Assembly: GCF_029968095.1 (NCBI RefSeq)
Contig: NZ_JASCIR010000007.1
Span: 1 to 64,000, forward strand
Direction of reading: 5' to 3'
Source: Streptomyces solicavernae
Lineage (GTDB): Bacteria > Actinomycetota > Actinomycetes > Streptomycetales > Streptomycetaceae
Length of the DNA: 64,000 bases
The first letter of the stretch is position 1. Each line of letters opens with the position of its first letter. Positions 16,765 through 25,446 of the stretch are shown here, one piece after another. The position numbers and the translations under genes are program-made. Under the pieces are notes generated by a model. That model was not told where the DNA came from. It saw only the letters and a program-made list of their open reading frames with translations, and made no database searches.

Positions 16765-17538
16765 TCAGGACTTGCGGCCGAGGAACCTGCCGATCTTGCT
16801 CGCCCGCTCCTCCACGCCCCACGCGGCGACCCGCCACAGCGCCTCCAGGGCGATGTCGCGGCTCATCTTGGAGTCGCCGTACTCGCGCTCCACGAACGTG
16901 ATCGGCACCTCGATGACGTGGTAGCCGGCCTTGAGGGCGCGGCGGGCCAGGTCGATCTGGAAGCAGTAGCCCTGCGAGGCGACCTCGCCGAGGCCGAGGC
17001 CCTCCAGGGTCTCCTTGCGGAAGGCGCGGTAGCCGCCGGTGACGTCGCGCAGCGGCACGTCGAGGAGGAGGCGGGAGTAGAGGCTGCCGCCGCGGGAGAT
17101 GAACTCGCGGGACTTGGGCCAGTTCACGATCCGGCCGCCCGGCACCCAGCGCGAGCCGAGCACGAGATCGGCGCCCTTGAGCGCGGTGAGGAGGCGGGGC
17201 AGCTCCTCCGGCTTGTGCGAGCCGTCGGCGTCCATCTCGACCAGGACGCCGTAGCCGTGCTCGATGCCCCAGCGGAACCCGGCGAGATACGCGGCGCCGA
17301 GCCCTTCCTTGCCCTTGCGGTGCAGTACGTGGACCTGCTCGTCCTCGGCGGCCACCTCGTCGGCGAACTTGCCGGTGCCGTCGGGGCTGTTGTCGTCGGC
17401 GACGAGCACATGAGCCTCGGGCACGGCGGCTCGTACCCGGCTCACGATCGGCTTGATGTTCTCGGCCTCGTTGAACGTCGGGATGATCACCAACGCTGTG
17501 CCGAGCGGGCCGTACTGCCGCTGACCGCCGTCCTTCAC
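16765..17538 (-). CDS. ppm1: Polyprenol monophosphomannose synthase
   Basis: 257-residue GT2 glycosyltransferase that transfers mannose from GDP-mannose to polyprenol phosphate, supplying the donor for protein O-mannosylation and envelope glycans on the outer side of the membrane. Motifs are IIPTFNEAENI, ADDNSPDGT and the metal-binding EMDADGSHKPEELPRL; VLGSRWVPGG and QIDLARRALKAGY follow as in dolichol-phosphate-mannose synthases. There are no C-terminal membrane helices, consistent with the catalytic Streptomyces Ppm1 working with a separate membrane partner. The transcript appears to carry a long structured leader (see 17539-17934). Confidence 0.95.
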   Translation of the reverse strand: MKDGGQRQYGPLGTALVIIPTFNEAENIKPIVSRVRAAVPEAHVLVADDNSPDGTGKFADEVAAEDEQVHVLHRKGKEGLGAAYLAGFRWGIEHGYGVLVEMDADGSHKPEELPRLLTALKGADLVLGSRWVPGGRIVNWPKSREFISRGGSLYSRLLLDVPLRDVTGGYRAFRKETLEGLGLGEVASQGYCFQIDLARRALKAGYHVIEVPITFVEREYGDSKMSRDIALEALWRVAAWGVEERASKIGRFLGRKS

Positions 17539-17934
17539 TGCTGCCCCTTAAGTCCGTACGCAGATGCTCCACCATAGTCGGCGGCCGTACTCGCCCGTAG
17601 GGGCTGGGTGCGGGGTGTCGACGGGGAGCTGCCCGGCGGCTGCGGATCGGGGCCCGGCGCCCTTCGGGCCGACCTGGGACCCGCTGGCTGCGGGTCGACC
17701 GAGAGCCGTTGTCTACTGAGCGTCCGGGCCCCACCCGGGTCACACCTGCCGACCGGGCGGGACCTGCCTGCGCCCCCGAGGCGCGGGCGCTGGACCTGGC
17801 TCCCAGTGGTGGTGTCCCGGTGCGGCACACCACCCCATGGCCCAGCGGCGTCGACGACTGCGTGGAGGTTTCCCGGTCGGACGTCCTGTGGTGGACCCGG
17901 CCGAACCTACCCGCCCCGGTCCGACGTCTGTCAA
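17539..17934 (-). promoter_or_regulatory. Candidate promoter and long structured leader of ppm1
   Basis: The roughly 500 bp between ppm1 and the amidohydrolase gene hold no convincing gene. On the minus strand TTGACA (17934-17929) and TAGGTT (17909-17904), 19 bp apart, look like a housekeeping promoter. Transcription from it would give a leader of about 360 nt with at least three perfect GC-rich hairpins: GGTGGTGT/ACACCACC (17808-17834), GACCCGC/GCGGGTC (17678-17696) and GGCCCG/CGGGCC (near 17650-17670). A 97-codon frame (17828-17535) crosses it but is Arg/Pro/Gly-rich and looks non-coding. It could be a regulatory leader, an unrecognised riboswitch or a separate small RNA; no known riboswitch core is matched. 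Confidence 0.45.
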
Positions 17935-18043
17935 TAGCCGTCTGACCTGGGATGCTTGGCCAAGTCCGCTGTTCAGTGCGGAGGATACGCAGGTCGCGCG
18001 ACCGCCCGGCGGGACCCGTCCGACGGGTGGCCTCTCCGGCACA

Positions 18044-19699
18044 TCACCCACCCGGCCGTACGAACACGGTCCGCCCGCCGACCACCGTCCGCAGGCAGCG
18101 AGGGAGTTCGGCGCCGGGGCTGAGATCGGGCAGTCCTGGCGTGCCGGAGCGGGGGTCGGTGGACCAGCGGGCGACGCGGTCGTCGGGGGCCTGGACGACC
18201 AGGTCGTCGGCGCGCCAGACCGCGTAGTCGGCGGGCGCGCCGGGGACGAGCACGCCCGCGTCGTCCCGGCCCATGGCGCGCCAGCCGCCGCGCGTGTGGG
18301 CGGTGAACGCGGCGCGTACGGAGACCCGGTGCTCGGGGGTGCGGTGGAAGGCGGCGGCGCGCACGGTGCCCCACGGGTCGAGCGGGGTGACGGGCGCGTC
18401 GGAGCCGAAGGCGAGGGGCACGCCCGAACGCAGCAGCGCCGCATACGGGTTGAGGGTGCGGGCACGGTCGGCGCCCAGGCGGTCCGCGTACATGCCGTCC
18501 GCGCCGCCCCACAGCGCGTCGAAGCCGGGCTGCACGGAGGCGGTGAGGCCGAACTCGGCGAAGGCGGCGACGGTTTCGGGGGTGAGCATCTCGGCGTGCT
18601 CGACGCGGTGCCGGGCGGCGCGGACGCGTTCGACGCCGAGCTTGTCGGCCGCGGCGCGCATGCCGTCGACGACGGCGGTGAGGGCGGCGTCGCCGATGGC
18701 GTGGAACCCGGCCTGGATGCCCGCCTCGGTGCAGGCGGTGACGTGGGCGGCGACCGCGGCCGCGTCGAGGTAGGCGGCGCCGGTGTGCGGGGCGTCGGCG
18801 TACGGCTCGTGCAGGCAGGCGGTGTGCGAACCGAGGGCGCCGTCCACGAAGAGATCCCCGGCCGCGCCGATCGCGCCGAGGGCACGGATCCGGTCGGCGT
18901 CGGCGGGCGAGGCGAGCTGCTCGGCCCAGTAGCCGAAGACCCGCGGTCCCGGTTCCGAGGCGGCGAGGCCGAGGAGGCCGATGAGGTCGCTCTCGGAGGA
19001 GACGGTGGGGCCCGCGCACTCGTGCAGGGCGCCGATGCCGAGGGACGCGGCGTGCCGGAGGGCGGCGCGCTGGGCGGCGGTGCGCTGCTCCTCGCCGACG
19101 GCGGCGTGGGCGGCGGCGCGCACGGCGTGGTGGGCGTCCCGGGTGAGCGGGGCGTCGGCCTCGTAGCCGGGCAGGCCGGTGACGCCGGGGACGAGGTCGA
19201 GGAGCGCGGTGGTGGCGACGGCGGAGTGGACGTCGATCCGGGTGAGGTACAGCGGGCGTCCGCCGGTGGCCGCGTCGAGCTCGGCGCGGGACGGCGGGCG
19301 GCGCTCGGCCCAGCGGGAGGCGTCCCAGCCGTGCCCGAGCAGGACCGGGTCGTCGGGGTGGGCGGCGGCGTGGGCGCGTACGAGAGTGAGGGCGTCGTCG
19401 AGGCCGCGGGCGCCGGAGAGGTCGAGGCCGGTCAGCGCGAGGCCGGTCGCGGTGGTGTGCACATGGGCGTCGGTGAACGCCGGGGTGACCAGGGCGCCTT
19501 CGAGGTCGACGACTTCTTCGACGCCGCTCGCGAAGGCGTCGGCGGCGCCTTCGGAGCCGACCCAGGCGATGTGGCCGCGTTCGACGACCATCGCGGTCGC
19601 GAAGGGGTCGGCGGGACTGTGGATGTCGCCGCCGCGCAGCAGGACGGTGCGGTGGCCGTCGTCGTCGGCGGCCGTGGAGGGGGTGGTGCGCTCGCTCAT
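18044..19699 (-). CDS. Amidohydrolase 3 family protein (YtcJ-like)
   Basis: 551-residue metal-dependent amidohydrolase of the YtcJ/Amidohydro_3 type. The metal-binding HxH is in TDAHVHTTATG, the conserved FHAIGDAALTAVVDGM and HRVEHAEML blocks follow, and FGSDAPVTPLDPWGTV carries the catalytic Asp. Family members hydrolyse C-N bonds of formamides, amides or related compounds; the physiological substrate is unknown. The downstream region to ppm1 is the structured gap described separately. Upstream lies a repeat-containing 100-bp spacer to an Lrp regulator on the same strand. Confidence 0.9.
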   Translation of the reverse strand: MSERTTPSTAADDDGHRTVLLRGGDIHSPADPFATAMVVERGHIAWVGSEGAADAFASGVEEVVDLEGALVTPAFTDAHVHTTATGLALTGLDLSGARGLDDALTLVRAHAAAHPDDPVLLGHGWDASRWAERRPPSRAELDAATGGRPLYLTRIDVHSAVATTALLDLVPGVTGLPGYEADAPLTRDAHHAVRAAAHAAVGEEQRTAAQRAALRHAASLGIGALHECAGPTVSSESDLIGLLGLAASEPGPRVFGYWAEQLASPADADRIRALGAIGAAGDLFVDGALGSHTACLHEPYADAPHTGAAYLDAAAVAAHVTACTEAGIQAGFHAIGDAALTAVVDGMRAAADKLGVERVRAARHRVEHAEMLTPETVAAFAEFGLTASVQPGFDALWGGADGMYADRLGADRARTLNPYAALLRSGVPLAFGSDAPVTPLDPWGTVRAAAFHRTPEHRVSVRAAFTAHTRGGWRAMGRDDAGVLVPGAPADYAVWRADDLVVQAPDDRVARWSTDPRSGTPGLPDLSPGAELPRCLRTVVGGRTVFVRPGG

Positions 19700-19731
19700 G
19701 GGTCCAGTCTCGCGCCTGCGAGCGGTGGTGG

Positions 19732-19788
19732 GCGCCGGGGGGTCGGCTACGCGCCGGGGGGGTCGGCTACGCGCCGGGTGCCCGCGGA
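19732..19788. repeat. 19-20 bp direct repeat between Lrp and amidohydrolase genes
   Basis: GCGCCGGGGGGTCGGCTAC is followed directly by a second copy with one extra G and a partial third copy. It fills most of the short spacer between the Lrp stop and the amidohydrolase start. The differing G-run length points to slippage. Confidence 0.85.
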
Positions 19789-19802
19789 ACCGGCCGGGCT
19801 GT

Positions 19803-20243
19803 TCAGATCCTCGGCGGCCGTGCCTCGTACGGCGTGGAGAGGACCACCGTCGTACGGGTGGACACCCCGGCGAGGGAGCGGACCCGGCTGAGCAGGTCCT
19901 CCAGTTCGAGCGGGGTGGCGACGCGGACCTTCAGGATGTAGTTCTCGTCGCCCGCGACGCTGTGGCAGGCCTCGATCTCCGGGACCCCGGCGAGGCGTTC
20001 CGCGATGTCGTCGGGGGCGCTGGGGTCGAAGGGCTTGACCGAGATGAACGCCGTCAACGGCAGGCCGACCTCCTCCGGGTCGACGACGGCCGCGTACCCA
20101 CGGATGACGCCTCGCTGTTCGAGCCGGCGCACGCGCTGGTGCACCGCCGACGTCGACAGGCCCGTGGCCTTGCCGAGGTCGGTGTAGCTCATCCGCCCGT
20201 CCTTGACGAGCAGCTGCACGATCTGACGGTCGAGCTCCTCCAT
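19803..20243 (-). CDS. Lrp/AsnC-family transcriptional regulator
   Basis: 146-residue regulator with an N-terminal helix-turn-helix (MSYTDLGKATGLSTSAVHQR, about residues 18-37) and a C-terminal RAM/AsnC ligand domain (VAGDENYILKVRV with the family Gly-Asp-x-Asp-like ligand turn). Lrp proteins form octamers that respond to amino acids. The target is unknown; the amidohydrolase downstream on the same strand is a candidate. The gap to the oppositely oriented gene at 20628 would hold both promoters. Confidence 0.93.
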   Translation of the reverse strand: MEELDRQIVQLLVKDGRMSYTDLGKATGLSTSAVHQRVRRLEQRGVIRGYAAVVDPEEVGLPLTAFISVKPFDPSAPDDIAERLAGVPEIEACHSVAGDENYILKVRVATPLELEDLLSRVRSLAGVSTRTTVVLSTPYEARPPRI

Positions 20244-20627
20244 GCCCTGAACCTACAGGGAGGTGATCCCTTGGGACACCCGGCGTCCGCTGGGCGGATG
20301 GTCGGCCCGGGGAGGGGTCCGGAAGGCGGCGGGGCGCGCGGGACCGCAAAGGCGCCTCGGGTGTGCAACTGTCCACCGCACAGCGGCGTCTGACCGGGAG
20401 ACAGCAACGAAGGACTTCGTCGGGCGCCGTTCCGTCGCGCTGACCACTCAGCGGACGCCGGTTTCCACACCTCGGACATCCGCACCCACGACCGGCGTGT
20501 GACGAAGACCACAGGTTTATGGGCCGGGTCCGCACAGTGGACGCGATTACCCGCACGGCGAGACGGGCAATGCTTGCTGTGGCCGAGGCCGCAGCGCCCG
20601 GCCGGCCCACCCGAGGGGGAGAGTCCC
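20244..20627. other. 384-bp intergenic region without a gene
   Basis: Divergent spacer between the Lrp gene and the Cys-motif protein gene. Reading both strands I find no ORF with coding character, no clear tRNA/riboswitch and no convincing -35/-10 pair. A GGGAGGTGATCCC palindrome-like stretch lies at about 20259-20271, next to the Lrp start, and could be an autoregulatory site. Confidence 0.4.
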
Positions 20628-21065
20628 ATGCAGAGTGTGAAGCGCCCTGGCCGCACCGCCCGGAACCGGCAGCAGCCGGTAGTCGAGCCCGTATCGGAGG
20701 GCGTCGAACCCGGCGCCGACGGAGCCGACGACTCGTTCGACGCGTACGACACCTTCGAGATGTACCGGGTGGTCTGCCCGGACTGCGCTCAGCCCATCGC
20801 GCTCCTGGCGGACGAGGACGTCCTGCCCGAGCACGCCAAGTGCCCCACTCCCTGGAACCCGTTCGGGCTGCAGGTCTGCTCGGGCACCGGCCGCGCGGCC
20901 TCCGACGCCCGCCCCGCCGATGAGACCGAGGAGGTCCAGGAGCAGGACACCGCCCTGCTGTTGACGCTCCCTCAGGGGCTCGACTGGCGCACGCAGCCGT
21001 TCTCCCACGTGGGCGGCCCCGGCTCGCGTCCCATCAAGGTCCCGCAGCTGCACCGCGCCGCCTGA
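20628..21065 (+). CDS. Conserved Streptomyces hypothetical protein with Cys motifs
   Basis: 145-residue acidic protein with four cysteines in a VVCPDCAQP / AKCPTPWNP / QVCSGTG arrangement (about residues 50-90), which could bind zinc or simply form a small folded core. The N-terminus is basic (SVKRPGRTARNRQQP), the C-terminus ends in a Pro/Arg-rich segment. The ATG at 20628 is preceded by GAGGGGGAG, an excellent ribosome-binding site, so the longer upstream frame is rejected. I recognise the type as widespread in Streptomyces but know no function. Confidence 0.8.
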   Translation: MQSVKRPGRTARNRQQPVVEPVSEGVEPGADGADDSFDAYDTFEMYRVVCPDCAQPIALLADEDVLPEHAKCPTPWNPFGLQVCSGTGRAASDARPADETEEVQEQDTALLLTLPQGLDWRTQPFSHVGGPGSRPIKVPQLHRAA

Positions 21066-21084
21066 GCGCCGCCCCGCCGAGCGC

Positions 21085-21381
21085 TCAACTCCAGTAGCTG
21101 CCCTGCACCATGGCCGCCTGCCTTTCGTGGTGCAGGTCAGCCGGTGGTCCGGGTCGCCGGTGAGACGCAACGCGCAGGCGCGCAGGGGTGGTTCGGGGCG
21201 GTTGAGGTCGAGGTCGAGGTCGAAGAGGAGGGTCTCGCTCGACATGCCGTTGGACTCGGGCACGGACACCCGGGGTTGCCCTGGCGCCGGGCAGGCGGGT
21301 GTCGAGGCAGGCGGTGAGGCGGTGGGCGAGCTCTTCCGGGTCTCGGGTGGTGGTGCGGGGCGGGGGCGCCGTGGCTGTCGT
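21085..21381 (-). pseudogene. Frameshifted, truncated phosphotransferase (APH family) remnant
   Basis: On the minus strand one frame reads TRDPEELAHRLTACLDTRLPGARAT and, after a shift, another reads VSVPESNGMSSETLLFDLDL, together the N-terminus of an aminoglycoside-phosphotransferase-like (APH/ecdysteroid-kinase-type) family protein. Joining them requires deletion of one C from the CCCC run near 21280. The expected ATG is ACG (21381-21379) behind an AAGGGAG site, and homology ends after about 90 residues, so two thirds of a roughly 340-residue protein is missing. Such kinases are often encoded near acyl-CoA dehydrogenases, and one lies at 22008-23183. The family assignment is from memory of conserved blocks, not a search. 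Confidence 0.6.
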
Positions 21382-21469
21382 CGAACTCCCTTCGCCAGGG
21401 GCAGGGCGTGAACTGACGCCCGATTCCCCGGGGCGGTGACCCTCGTGGCATTTGTGCCGTTGGCCGGTC

Positions 21470-21925
21470 ATGACCGCCTTGCATGAAGCGATCGGCCGGC
21501 GCCGACGCACGCTTTACGTTCCCGCTTCCGGAGAATCGGTTCAGCAGGTGGCGCAGGCCGCTGACCAGCTGGGGCTGCGCCCGTCGGATCCGCCGATCTA
21601 CCGGGCGATGATGCGGGCCTGGGCGGGCCGGGGTCTGACGCTGCCGGGGCGCCGGGATCCGGAGTGGGCGCGGCTTGCGGCGCCGATCGTGCGTACGGGG
21701 CAGTTCGGTTCGACGACGCCGTTCAGCGCGCACCCGGTGCAGCAGTCTCCGGGCGGGCAGGGGACGTACGGCGGCGGGGAACCGTATCGGAGTGGGGGCC
21801 CGCATCTGGGCCGGGAGCAGCAGCGCGGCGGCGAGCCGTATCAGGGTGGGGAGCCTTACCGGGGCGGGGAGCCGCAGCGCGCGGGTGCGGTGCGGGCTGC
21901 GCTGCCTGCGGGGGCGGAGCGCTGA
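21470..21925 (+). CDS. Hypothetical protein with Gly-Glu-Pro-Tyr repeat tail
   Basis: 151-residue protein. The first 90 residues look folded (GRRRRTLYVPASGESVQQVA, then LGLRPSDPPIYRAMMRAWAGR), whereas the C-terminus is a low-complexity tail with repeated GGEPYRG/GGEPYQG units encoded by an 18-bp repeat around 21820-21880. No membrane segment or catalytic motif. The ATG at 21470 begins the conserved portion; a GTG at 21452 is an alternative. It is divergent from the phosphotransferase remnant, with a spacer under 90 bp. Function unknown. Confidence 0.65.
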   Translation: MTALHEAIGRRRRTLYVPASGESVQQVAQAADQLGLRPSDPPIYRAMMRAWAGRGLTLPGRRDPEWARLAAPIVRTGQFGSTTPFSAHPVQQSPGGQGTYGGGEPYRSGGPHLGREQQRGGEPYQGGEPYRGGEPQRAGAVRAALPAGAER

Positions 21926-22007
21926 GCCGCGCCGGGCGGGGCGGGGCTCCGGCCCCGACCCTCGCCTGCCCGCGCCGCCCTCCCTCCCGCCTTCCCCTCG
22001 GCCCGGC

Positions 22008-23183
22008 CTACCGCGACTCCGGGCCCATCAAGTGCCGGGCGATCACGACGCGTTGGATCTGATTTGTGCCCTCGACGATCTGCAGGACCTTCGCCTCGCG
22101 CATGAGGCGTTCCACCGGGAAGTCGAGCGTGTAGCCGTATCCCCCGAGGACCTGGACGGCGTCCGTGGTGACGTGCATCGCGGCGTCCGTGCAGAACAGC
22201 TTGGCCATGGCGGCCTGCCGGGAGAACGGCCGGCCGGCGTCGCGCAGCCGGGCCGCCGAGAGGTAGAGGGCGCGGCCGGCCTCGATCTGCGTCGCCATGT
22301 CGGCCAGCATGAAGCGCAGGCCCTGGAAGTCGGCGATGGGGTGGCCGAACTGGCGGCGGTCGAGTGCGTAGGCCGAGGCCTCGTCGAGGGCGGCCTGGGC
22401 GACGCCGATCGCGCAGGCGGCGATGCCGAGGCGGCCGGAGTCGAGGGCGGAGAGGGCGATGGCGAAGCCCTGACCCTCCTCGCCGATGCGGCGGTCGTCG
22501 GGGACCCGCACGCCGTCGAAGTGGAGCTGGGCGGTGGGTGAGCCCTTGAGGCCCATCTTCCGCTCGGGCACGGCGGCGGTCAGCCCTTCGGCGTCCCCCG
22601 GGACCAGATACGCGGTGACCCCCTTGGGGCCTTCGCCGCCGGAGCGGGCCATGACCGTGTAGAAGTCGGCGATGCCGCCGTGGGTGATCCAGGCCTTGCC
22701 GCCGTCGATCACCCAGCCGTCCCCGTCCCGCACGGCCTTGGTGCGCAGCGAGGCGGCGTCGGAGCCGGAGGCGGGCTCGGAGAGGCAGTACCCGCCGAGG
22801 AGTCCGCCGCCGAGTATCGCCGGGAGGTGCTCGGCCTGCTGCTCCTTCGTGCCGTATCCCGCGAGGGCGTGGGCGGCGAGCGTGTGCACGCTGACGCCGA
22901 GGCCGACGGTGAGCCGGGCGGCGGCGAGCTCTTCGAGGACCTGGAGATAGACCTCGTACGGCTGGTCACCGCCGCCGAACTCCGAGTCGTACGGCAGGCC
23001 GAGCAGGCCGGACTCGGAGAGCAGCGTGAAGACCTCGCGCGGGAACTGCGCGGCGTCCTCGCCTTCGGCTGCGGCCGGGGCGATCTCGCGGTGGGCGATC
23101 TCGCGGACGAGCGCGAGGAGGTCGCGGGCCTCCTCCGTGGGCAACTGACGCTCCACCTGCTGGTGCGGCGCACGGTCCGACAT
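22008..23183 (-). CDS. Acyl-CoA dehydrogenase
   Basis: 391-residue FAD-dependent acyl-CoA dehydrogenase that introduces the alpha-beta double bond in acyl-CoA. The CLSEPASGSDAASLRTKA and WITHGGIADFYTVMAR blocks form the FAD site, and QVLGGYGYTLDFPVERLMRE plus QIVEGTNQIQRVVIARHL complete the C-terminal domain with the catalytic-base Glu in the VEGTNQIQ loop. GGAGGAGAG precedes the ATG at 23183, so the longer upstream start is rejected. Its substrate chain is unknown. The nearby kinase remnant suggests it may once have belonged to a two-gene hydroxy-acid pathway. Confidence 0.95.
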   Translation of the reverse strand: MSDRAPHQQVERQLPTEEARDLLALVREIAHREIAPAAAEGEDAAQFPREVFTLLSESGLLGLPYDSEFGGGDQPYEVYLQVLEELAAARLTVGLGVSVHTLAAHALAGYGTKEQQAEHLPAILGGGLLGGYCLSEPASGSDAASLRTKAVRDGDGWVIDGGKAWITHGGIADFYTVMARSGGEGPKGVTAYLVPGDAEGLTAAVPERKMGLKGSPTAQLHFDGVRVPDDRRIGEEGQGFAIALSALDSGRLGIAACAIGVAQAALDEASAYALDRRQFGHPIADFQGLRFMLADMATQIEAGRALYLSAARLRDAGRPFSRQAAMAKLFCTDAAMHVTTDAVQVLGGYGYTLDFPVERLMREAKVLQIVEGTNQIQRVVIARHLMGPESR

Positions 23184-23465
23184 GTCGTCGCTCTCCTCCC
23201 TGTCGGGCACTGCGGCGGTCGCGTCGGGTGGGTGCCGCCGGAGTTCTGACTACCCGGCCAAGGGCGGCGATCCGGGTCGCGAATCGCGGCCCGCACACGG
23301 CCGTTGGAGCGAGTATGCCCGATGAATGGCCGCACGTCACCAGGTTCACGACCGTTCACTTCACTTCTCTCGTGAATGTGTGTGCGTACCCCATAAACAG
23401 CCCCTTCGAGGGCCGGAGACCCTTCACCCGCGCGTTCACCCGCGCGCGCAAATTGGTCCGAACCA

Positions 23466-23495
23466 TTGACCGCACTGGTCTAGTCCTTCTACTGT
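23466..23495 (+). promoter_or_regulatory. Chitinase promoter with DasR-type operator
   Basis: TTGACC (23466-23471) and TACTGT (23490-23495), 18 bp apart, form a plausible promoter. The spacer holds ACTGGTCTAGTCCT (23474-23487), matching the DasR-responsive element ACTGGTCTAGACCAGT in 12 of its first 14 positions. A second TGGT-CCGA-ACCA palindrome sits just upstream (23454-23465), reproducing the pair of repeats seen in Streptomyces chitinase promoters. DasR repression would be relieved by N-acetylglucosamine metabolites. The 427-bp gap upstream otherwise shows no gene. Confidence 0.7.
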
Positions 23496-23610
23496 TCCGG
23501 CGAACGCCTCACCGCGTTCATGTCAATTCCGGCGCCTCGTCCCGCCCCTCGGGGACCCGCGCCCAGCGCAAGGTCAACAGCAGTTCCTCCCTCCCCCACG
23601 AGGAGACACC

Positions 23611-24861
<1,251 letters not shown>

Positions 24862-25023
24862 GGCCTGGGATCTGCAGGAGCCTGTGTTCCACAGGAGCCT
24901 GAGTTCCACTGGAGCCCGGGTTCCACGCCGCGGGTGGCCCTGGACGGCAACCGGCCCGCGGCGGGAGTCGGCGGGGCGGAGGGCCTGGTGCCCTTCGCCC
25001 CACCGGCATGCGTGACGCTCCGG

Positions 25024-25176
25024 TTACAGCAGCCCGGCCTGTGTGACGAACATGGCGAGGACGACCACCAGGGTCCAGCCCAGGGCGTGCTCCAGGATCT
25101 TGGGGCCGTCGTCCTTCGGGCCCCCGGTGCGCAGCCGGGCGCGGGCGTCTTCGACGGTGGTAGCAGTCGCGGTCAT
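25024..25176 (-). CDS. Small tail-anchored membrane protein
   Basis: 50-residue protein with an acidic/basic cytosolic part (TTVEDARARLRTGGPKDDGP) and one C-terminal membrane helix (LGWTLVVVLAMFVTQAGLL). It looks like a conserved Streptomyces small protein; function unknown. The ATG at 25176 is preferred; a GTG at 25194-25190 region would add a few residues. Neither start has a strong ribosome-binding site, so confidence is moderate. Confidence 0.6.
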   Translation of the reverse strand: MTATATTVEDARARLRTGGPKDDGPKILEHALGWTLVVVLAMFVTQAGLL

Positions 25177-25263
25177 GGCAGTCTCGCTCACGAGTGGTAC
25201 GGCAGTGGCGTCCCCCCACTGGCCGCCCAGGGTGCCAGGAGAGGCCGCCACCCCGTTAGGACG

Positions 25264-25446
25264 TACATCACGCACATCACGAACATCGCGAACATCGCGA
25301 ACATCGCGACCCCGGCGGTGCAGTCGCCACTTCGGCTGCGCGAGCCGAGCCGAGTCGGATCGGCTCGGCTCGGCTCGGATCGGATCGGATGGAACCGGAT
25401 GGAACCGGATGGGATCGGTTCGGACCGGACCGGACCGGACCGGATC
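25264..25446. repeat. Dense short-repeat tract before the C39-like peptidase stop
   Basis: Two arrays in one gap. AACATCGCG-type 9-bp units run from 25264 to 25309, and CGGAT/CGGCT/CGGAC 5-bp units run from about 25341 to 25446, reaching the peptidase stop codon (25445-25447). The second array contains many GGATCGGAT and GGACCGGAC steps that can pair with each other. No gene or promoter is visible in it. Confidence 0.85.

Noticed and set aside
17535..17828. 97-aa minus-strand ORF directly before ppm1
   Set aside because: Composition is Arg/Pro/Gly-rich, codon usage near the end is unlike local genes (AGT, AGA, CTA, CTT), and the ORF lies over perfect hairpins; it looks non-coding.
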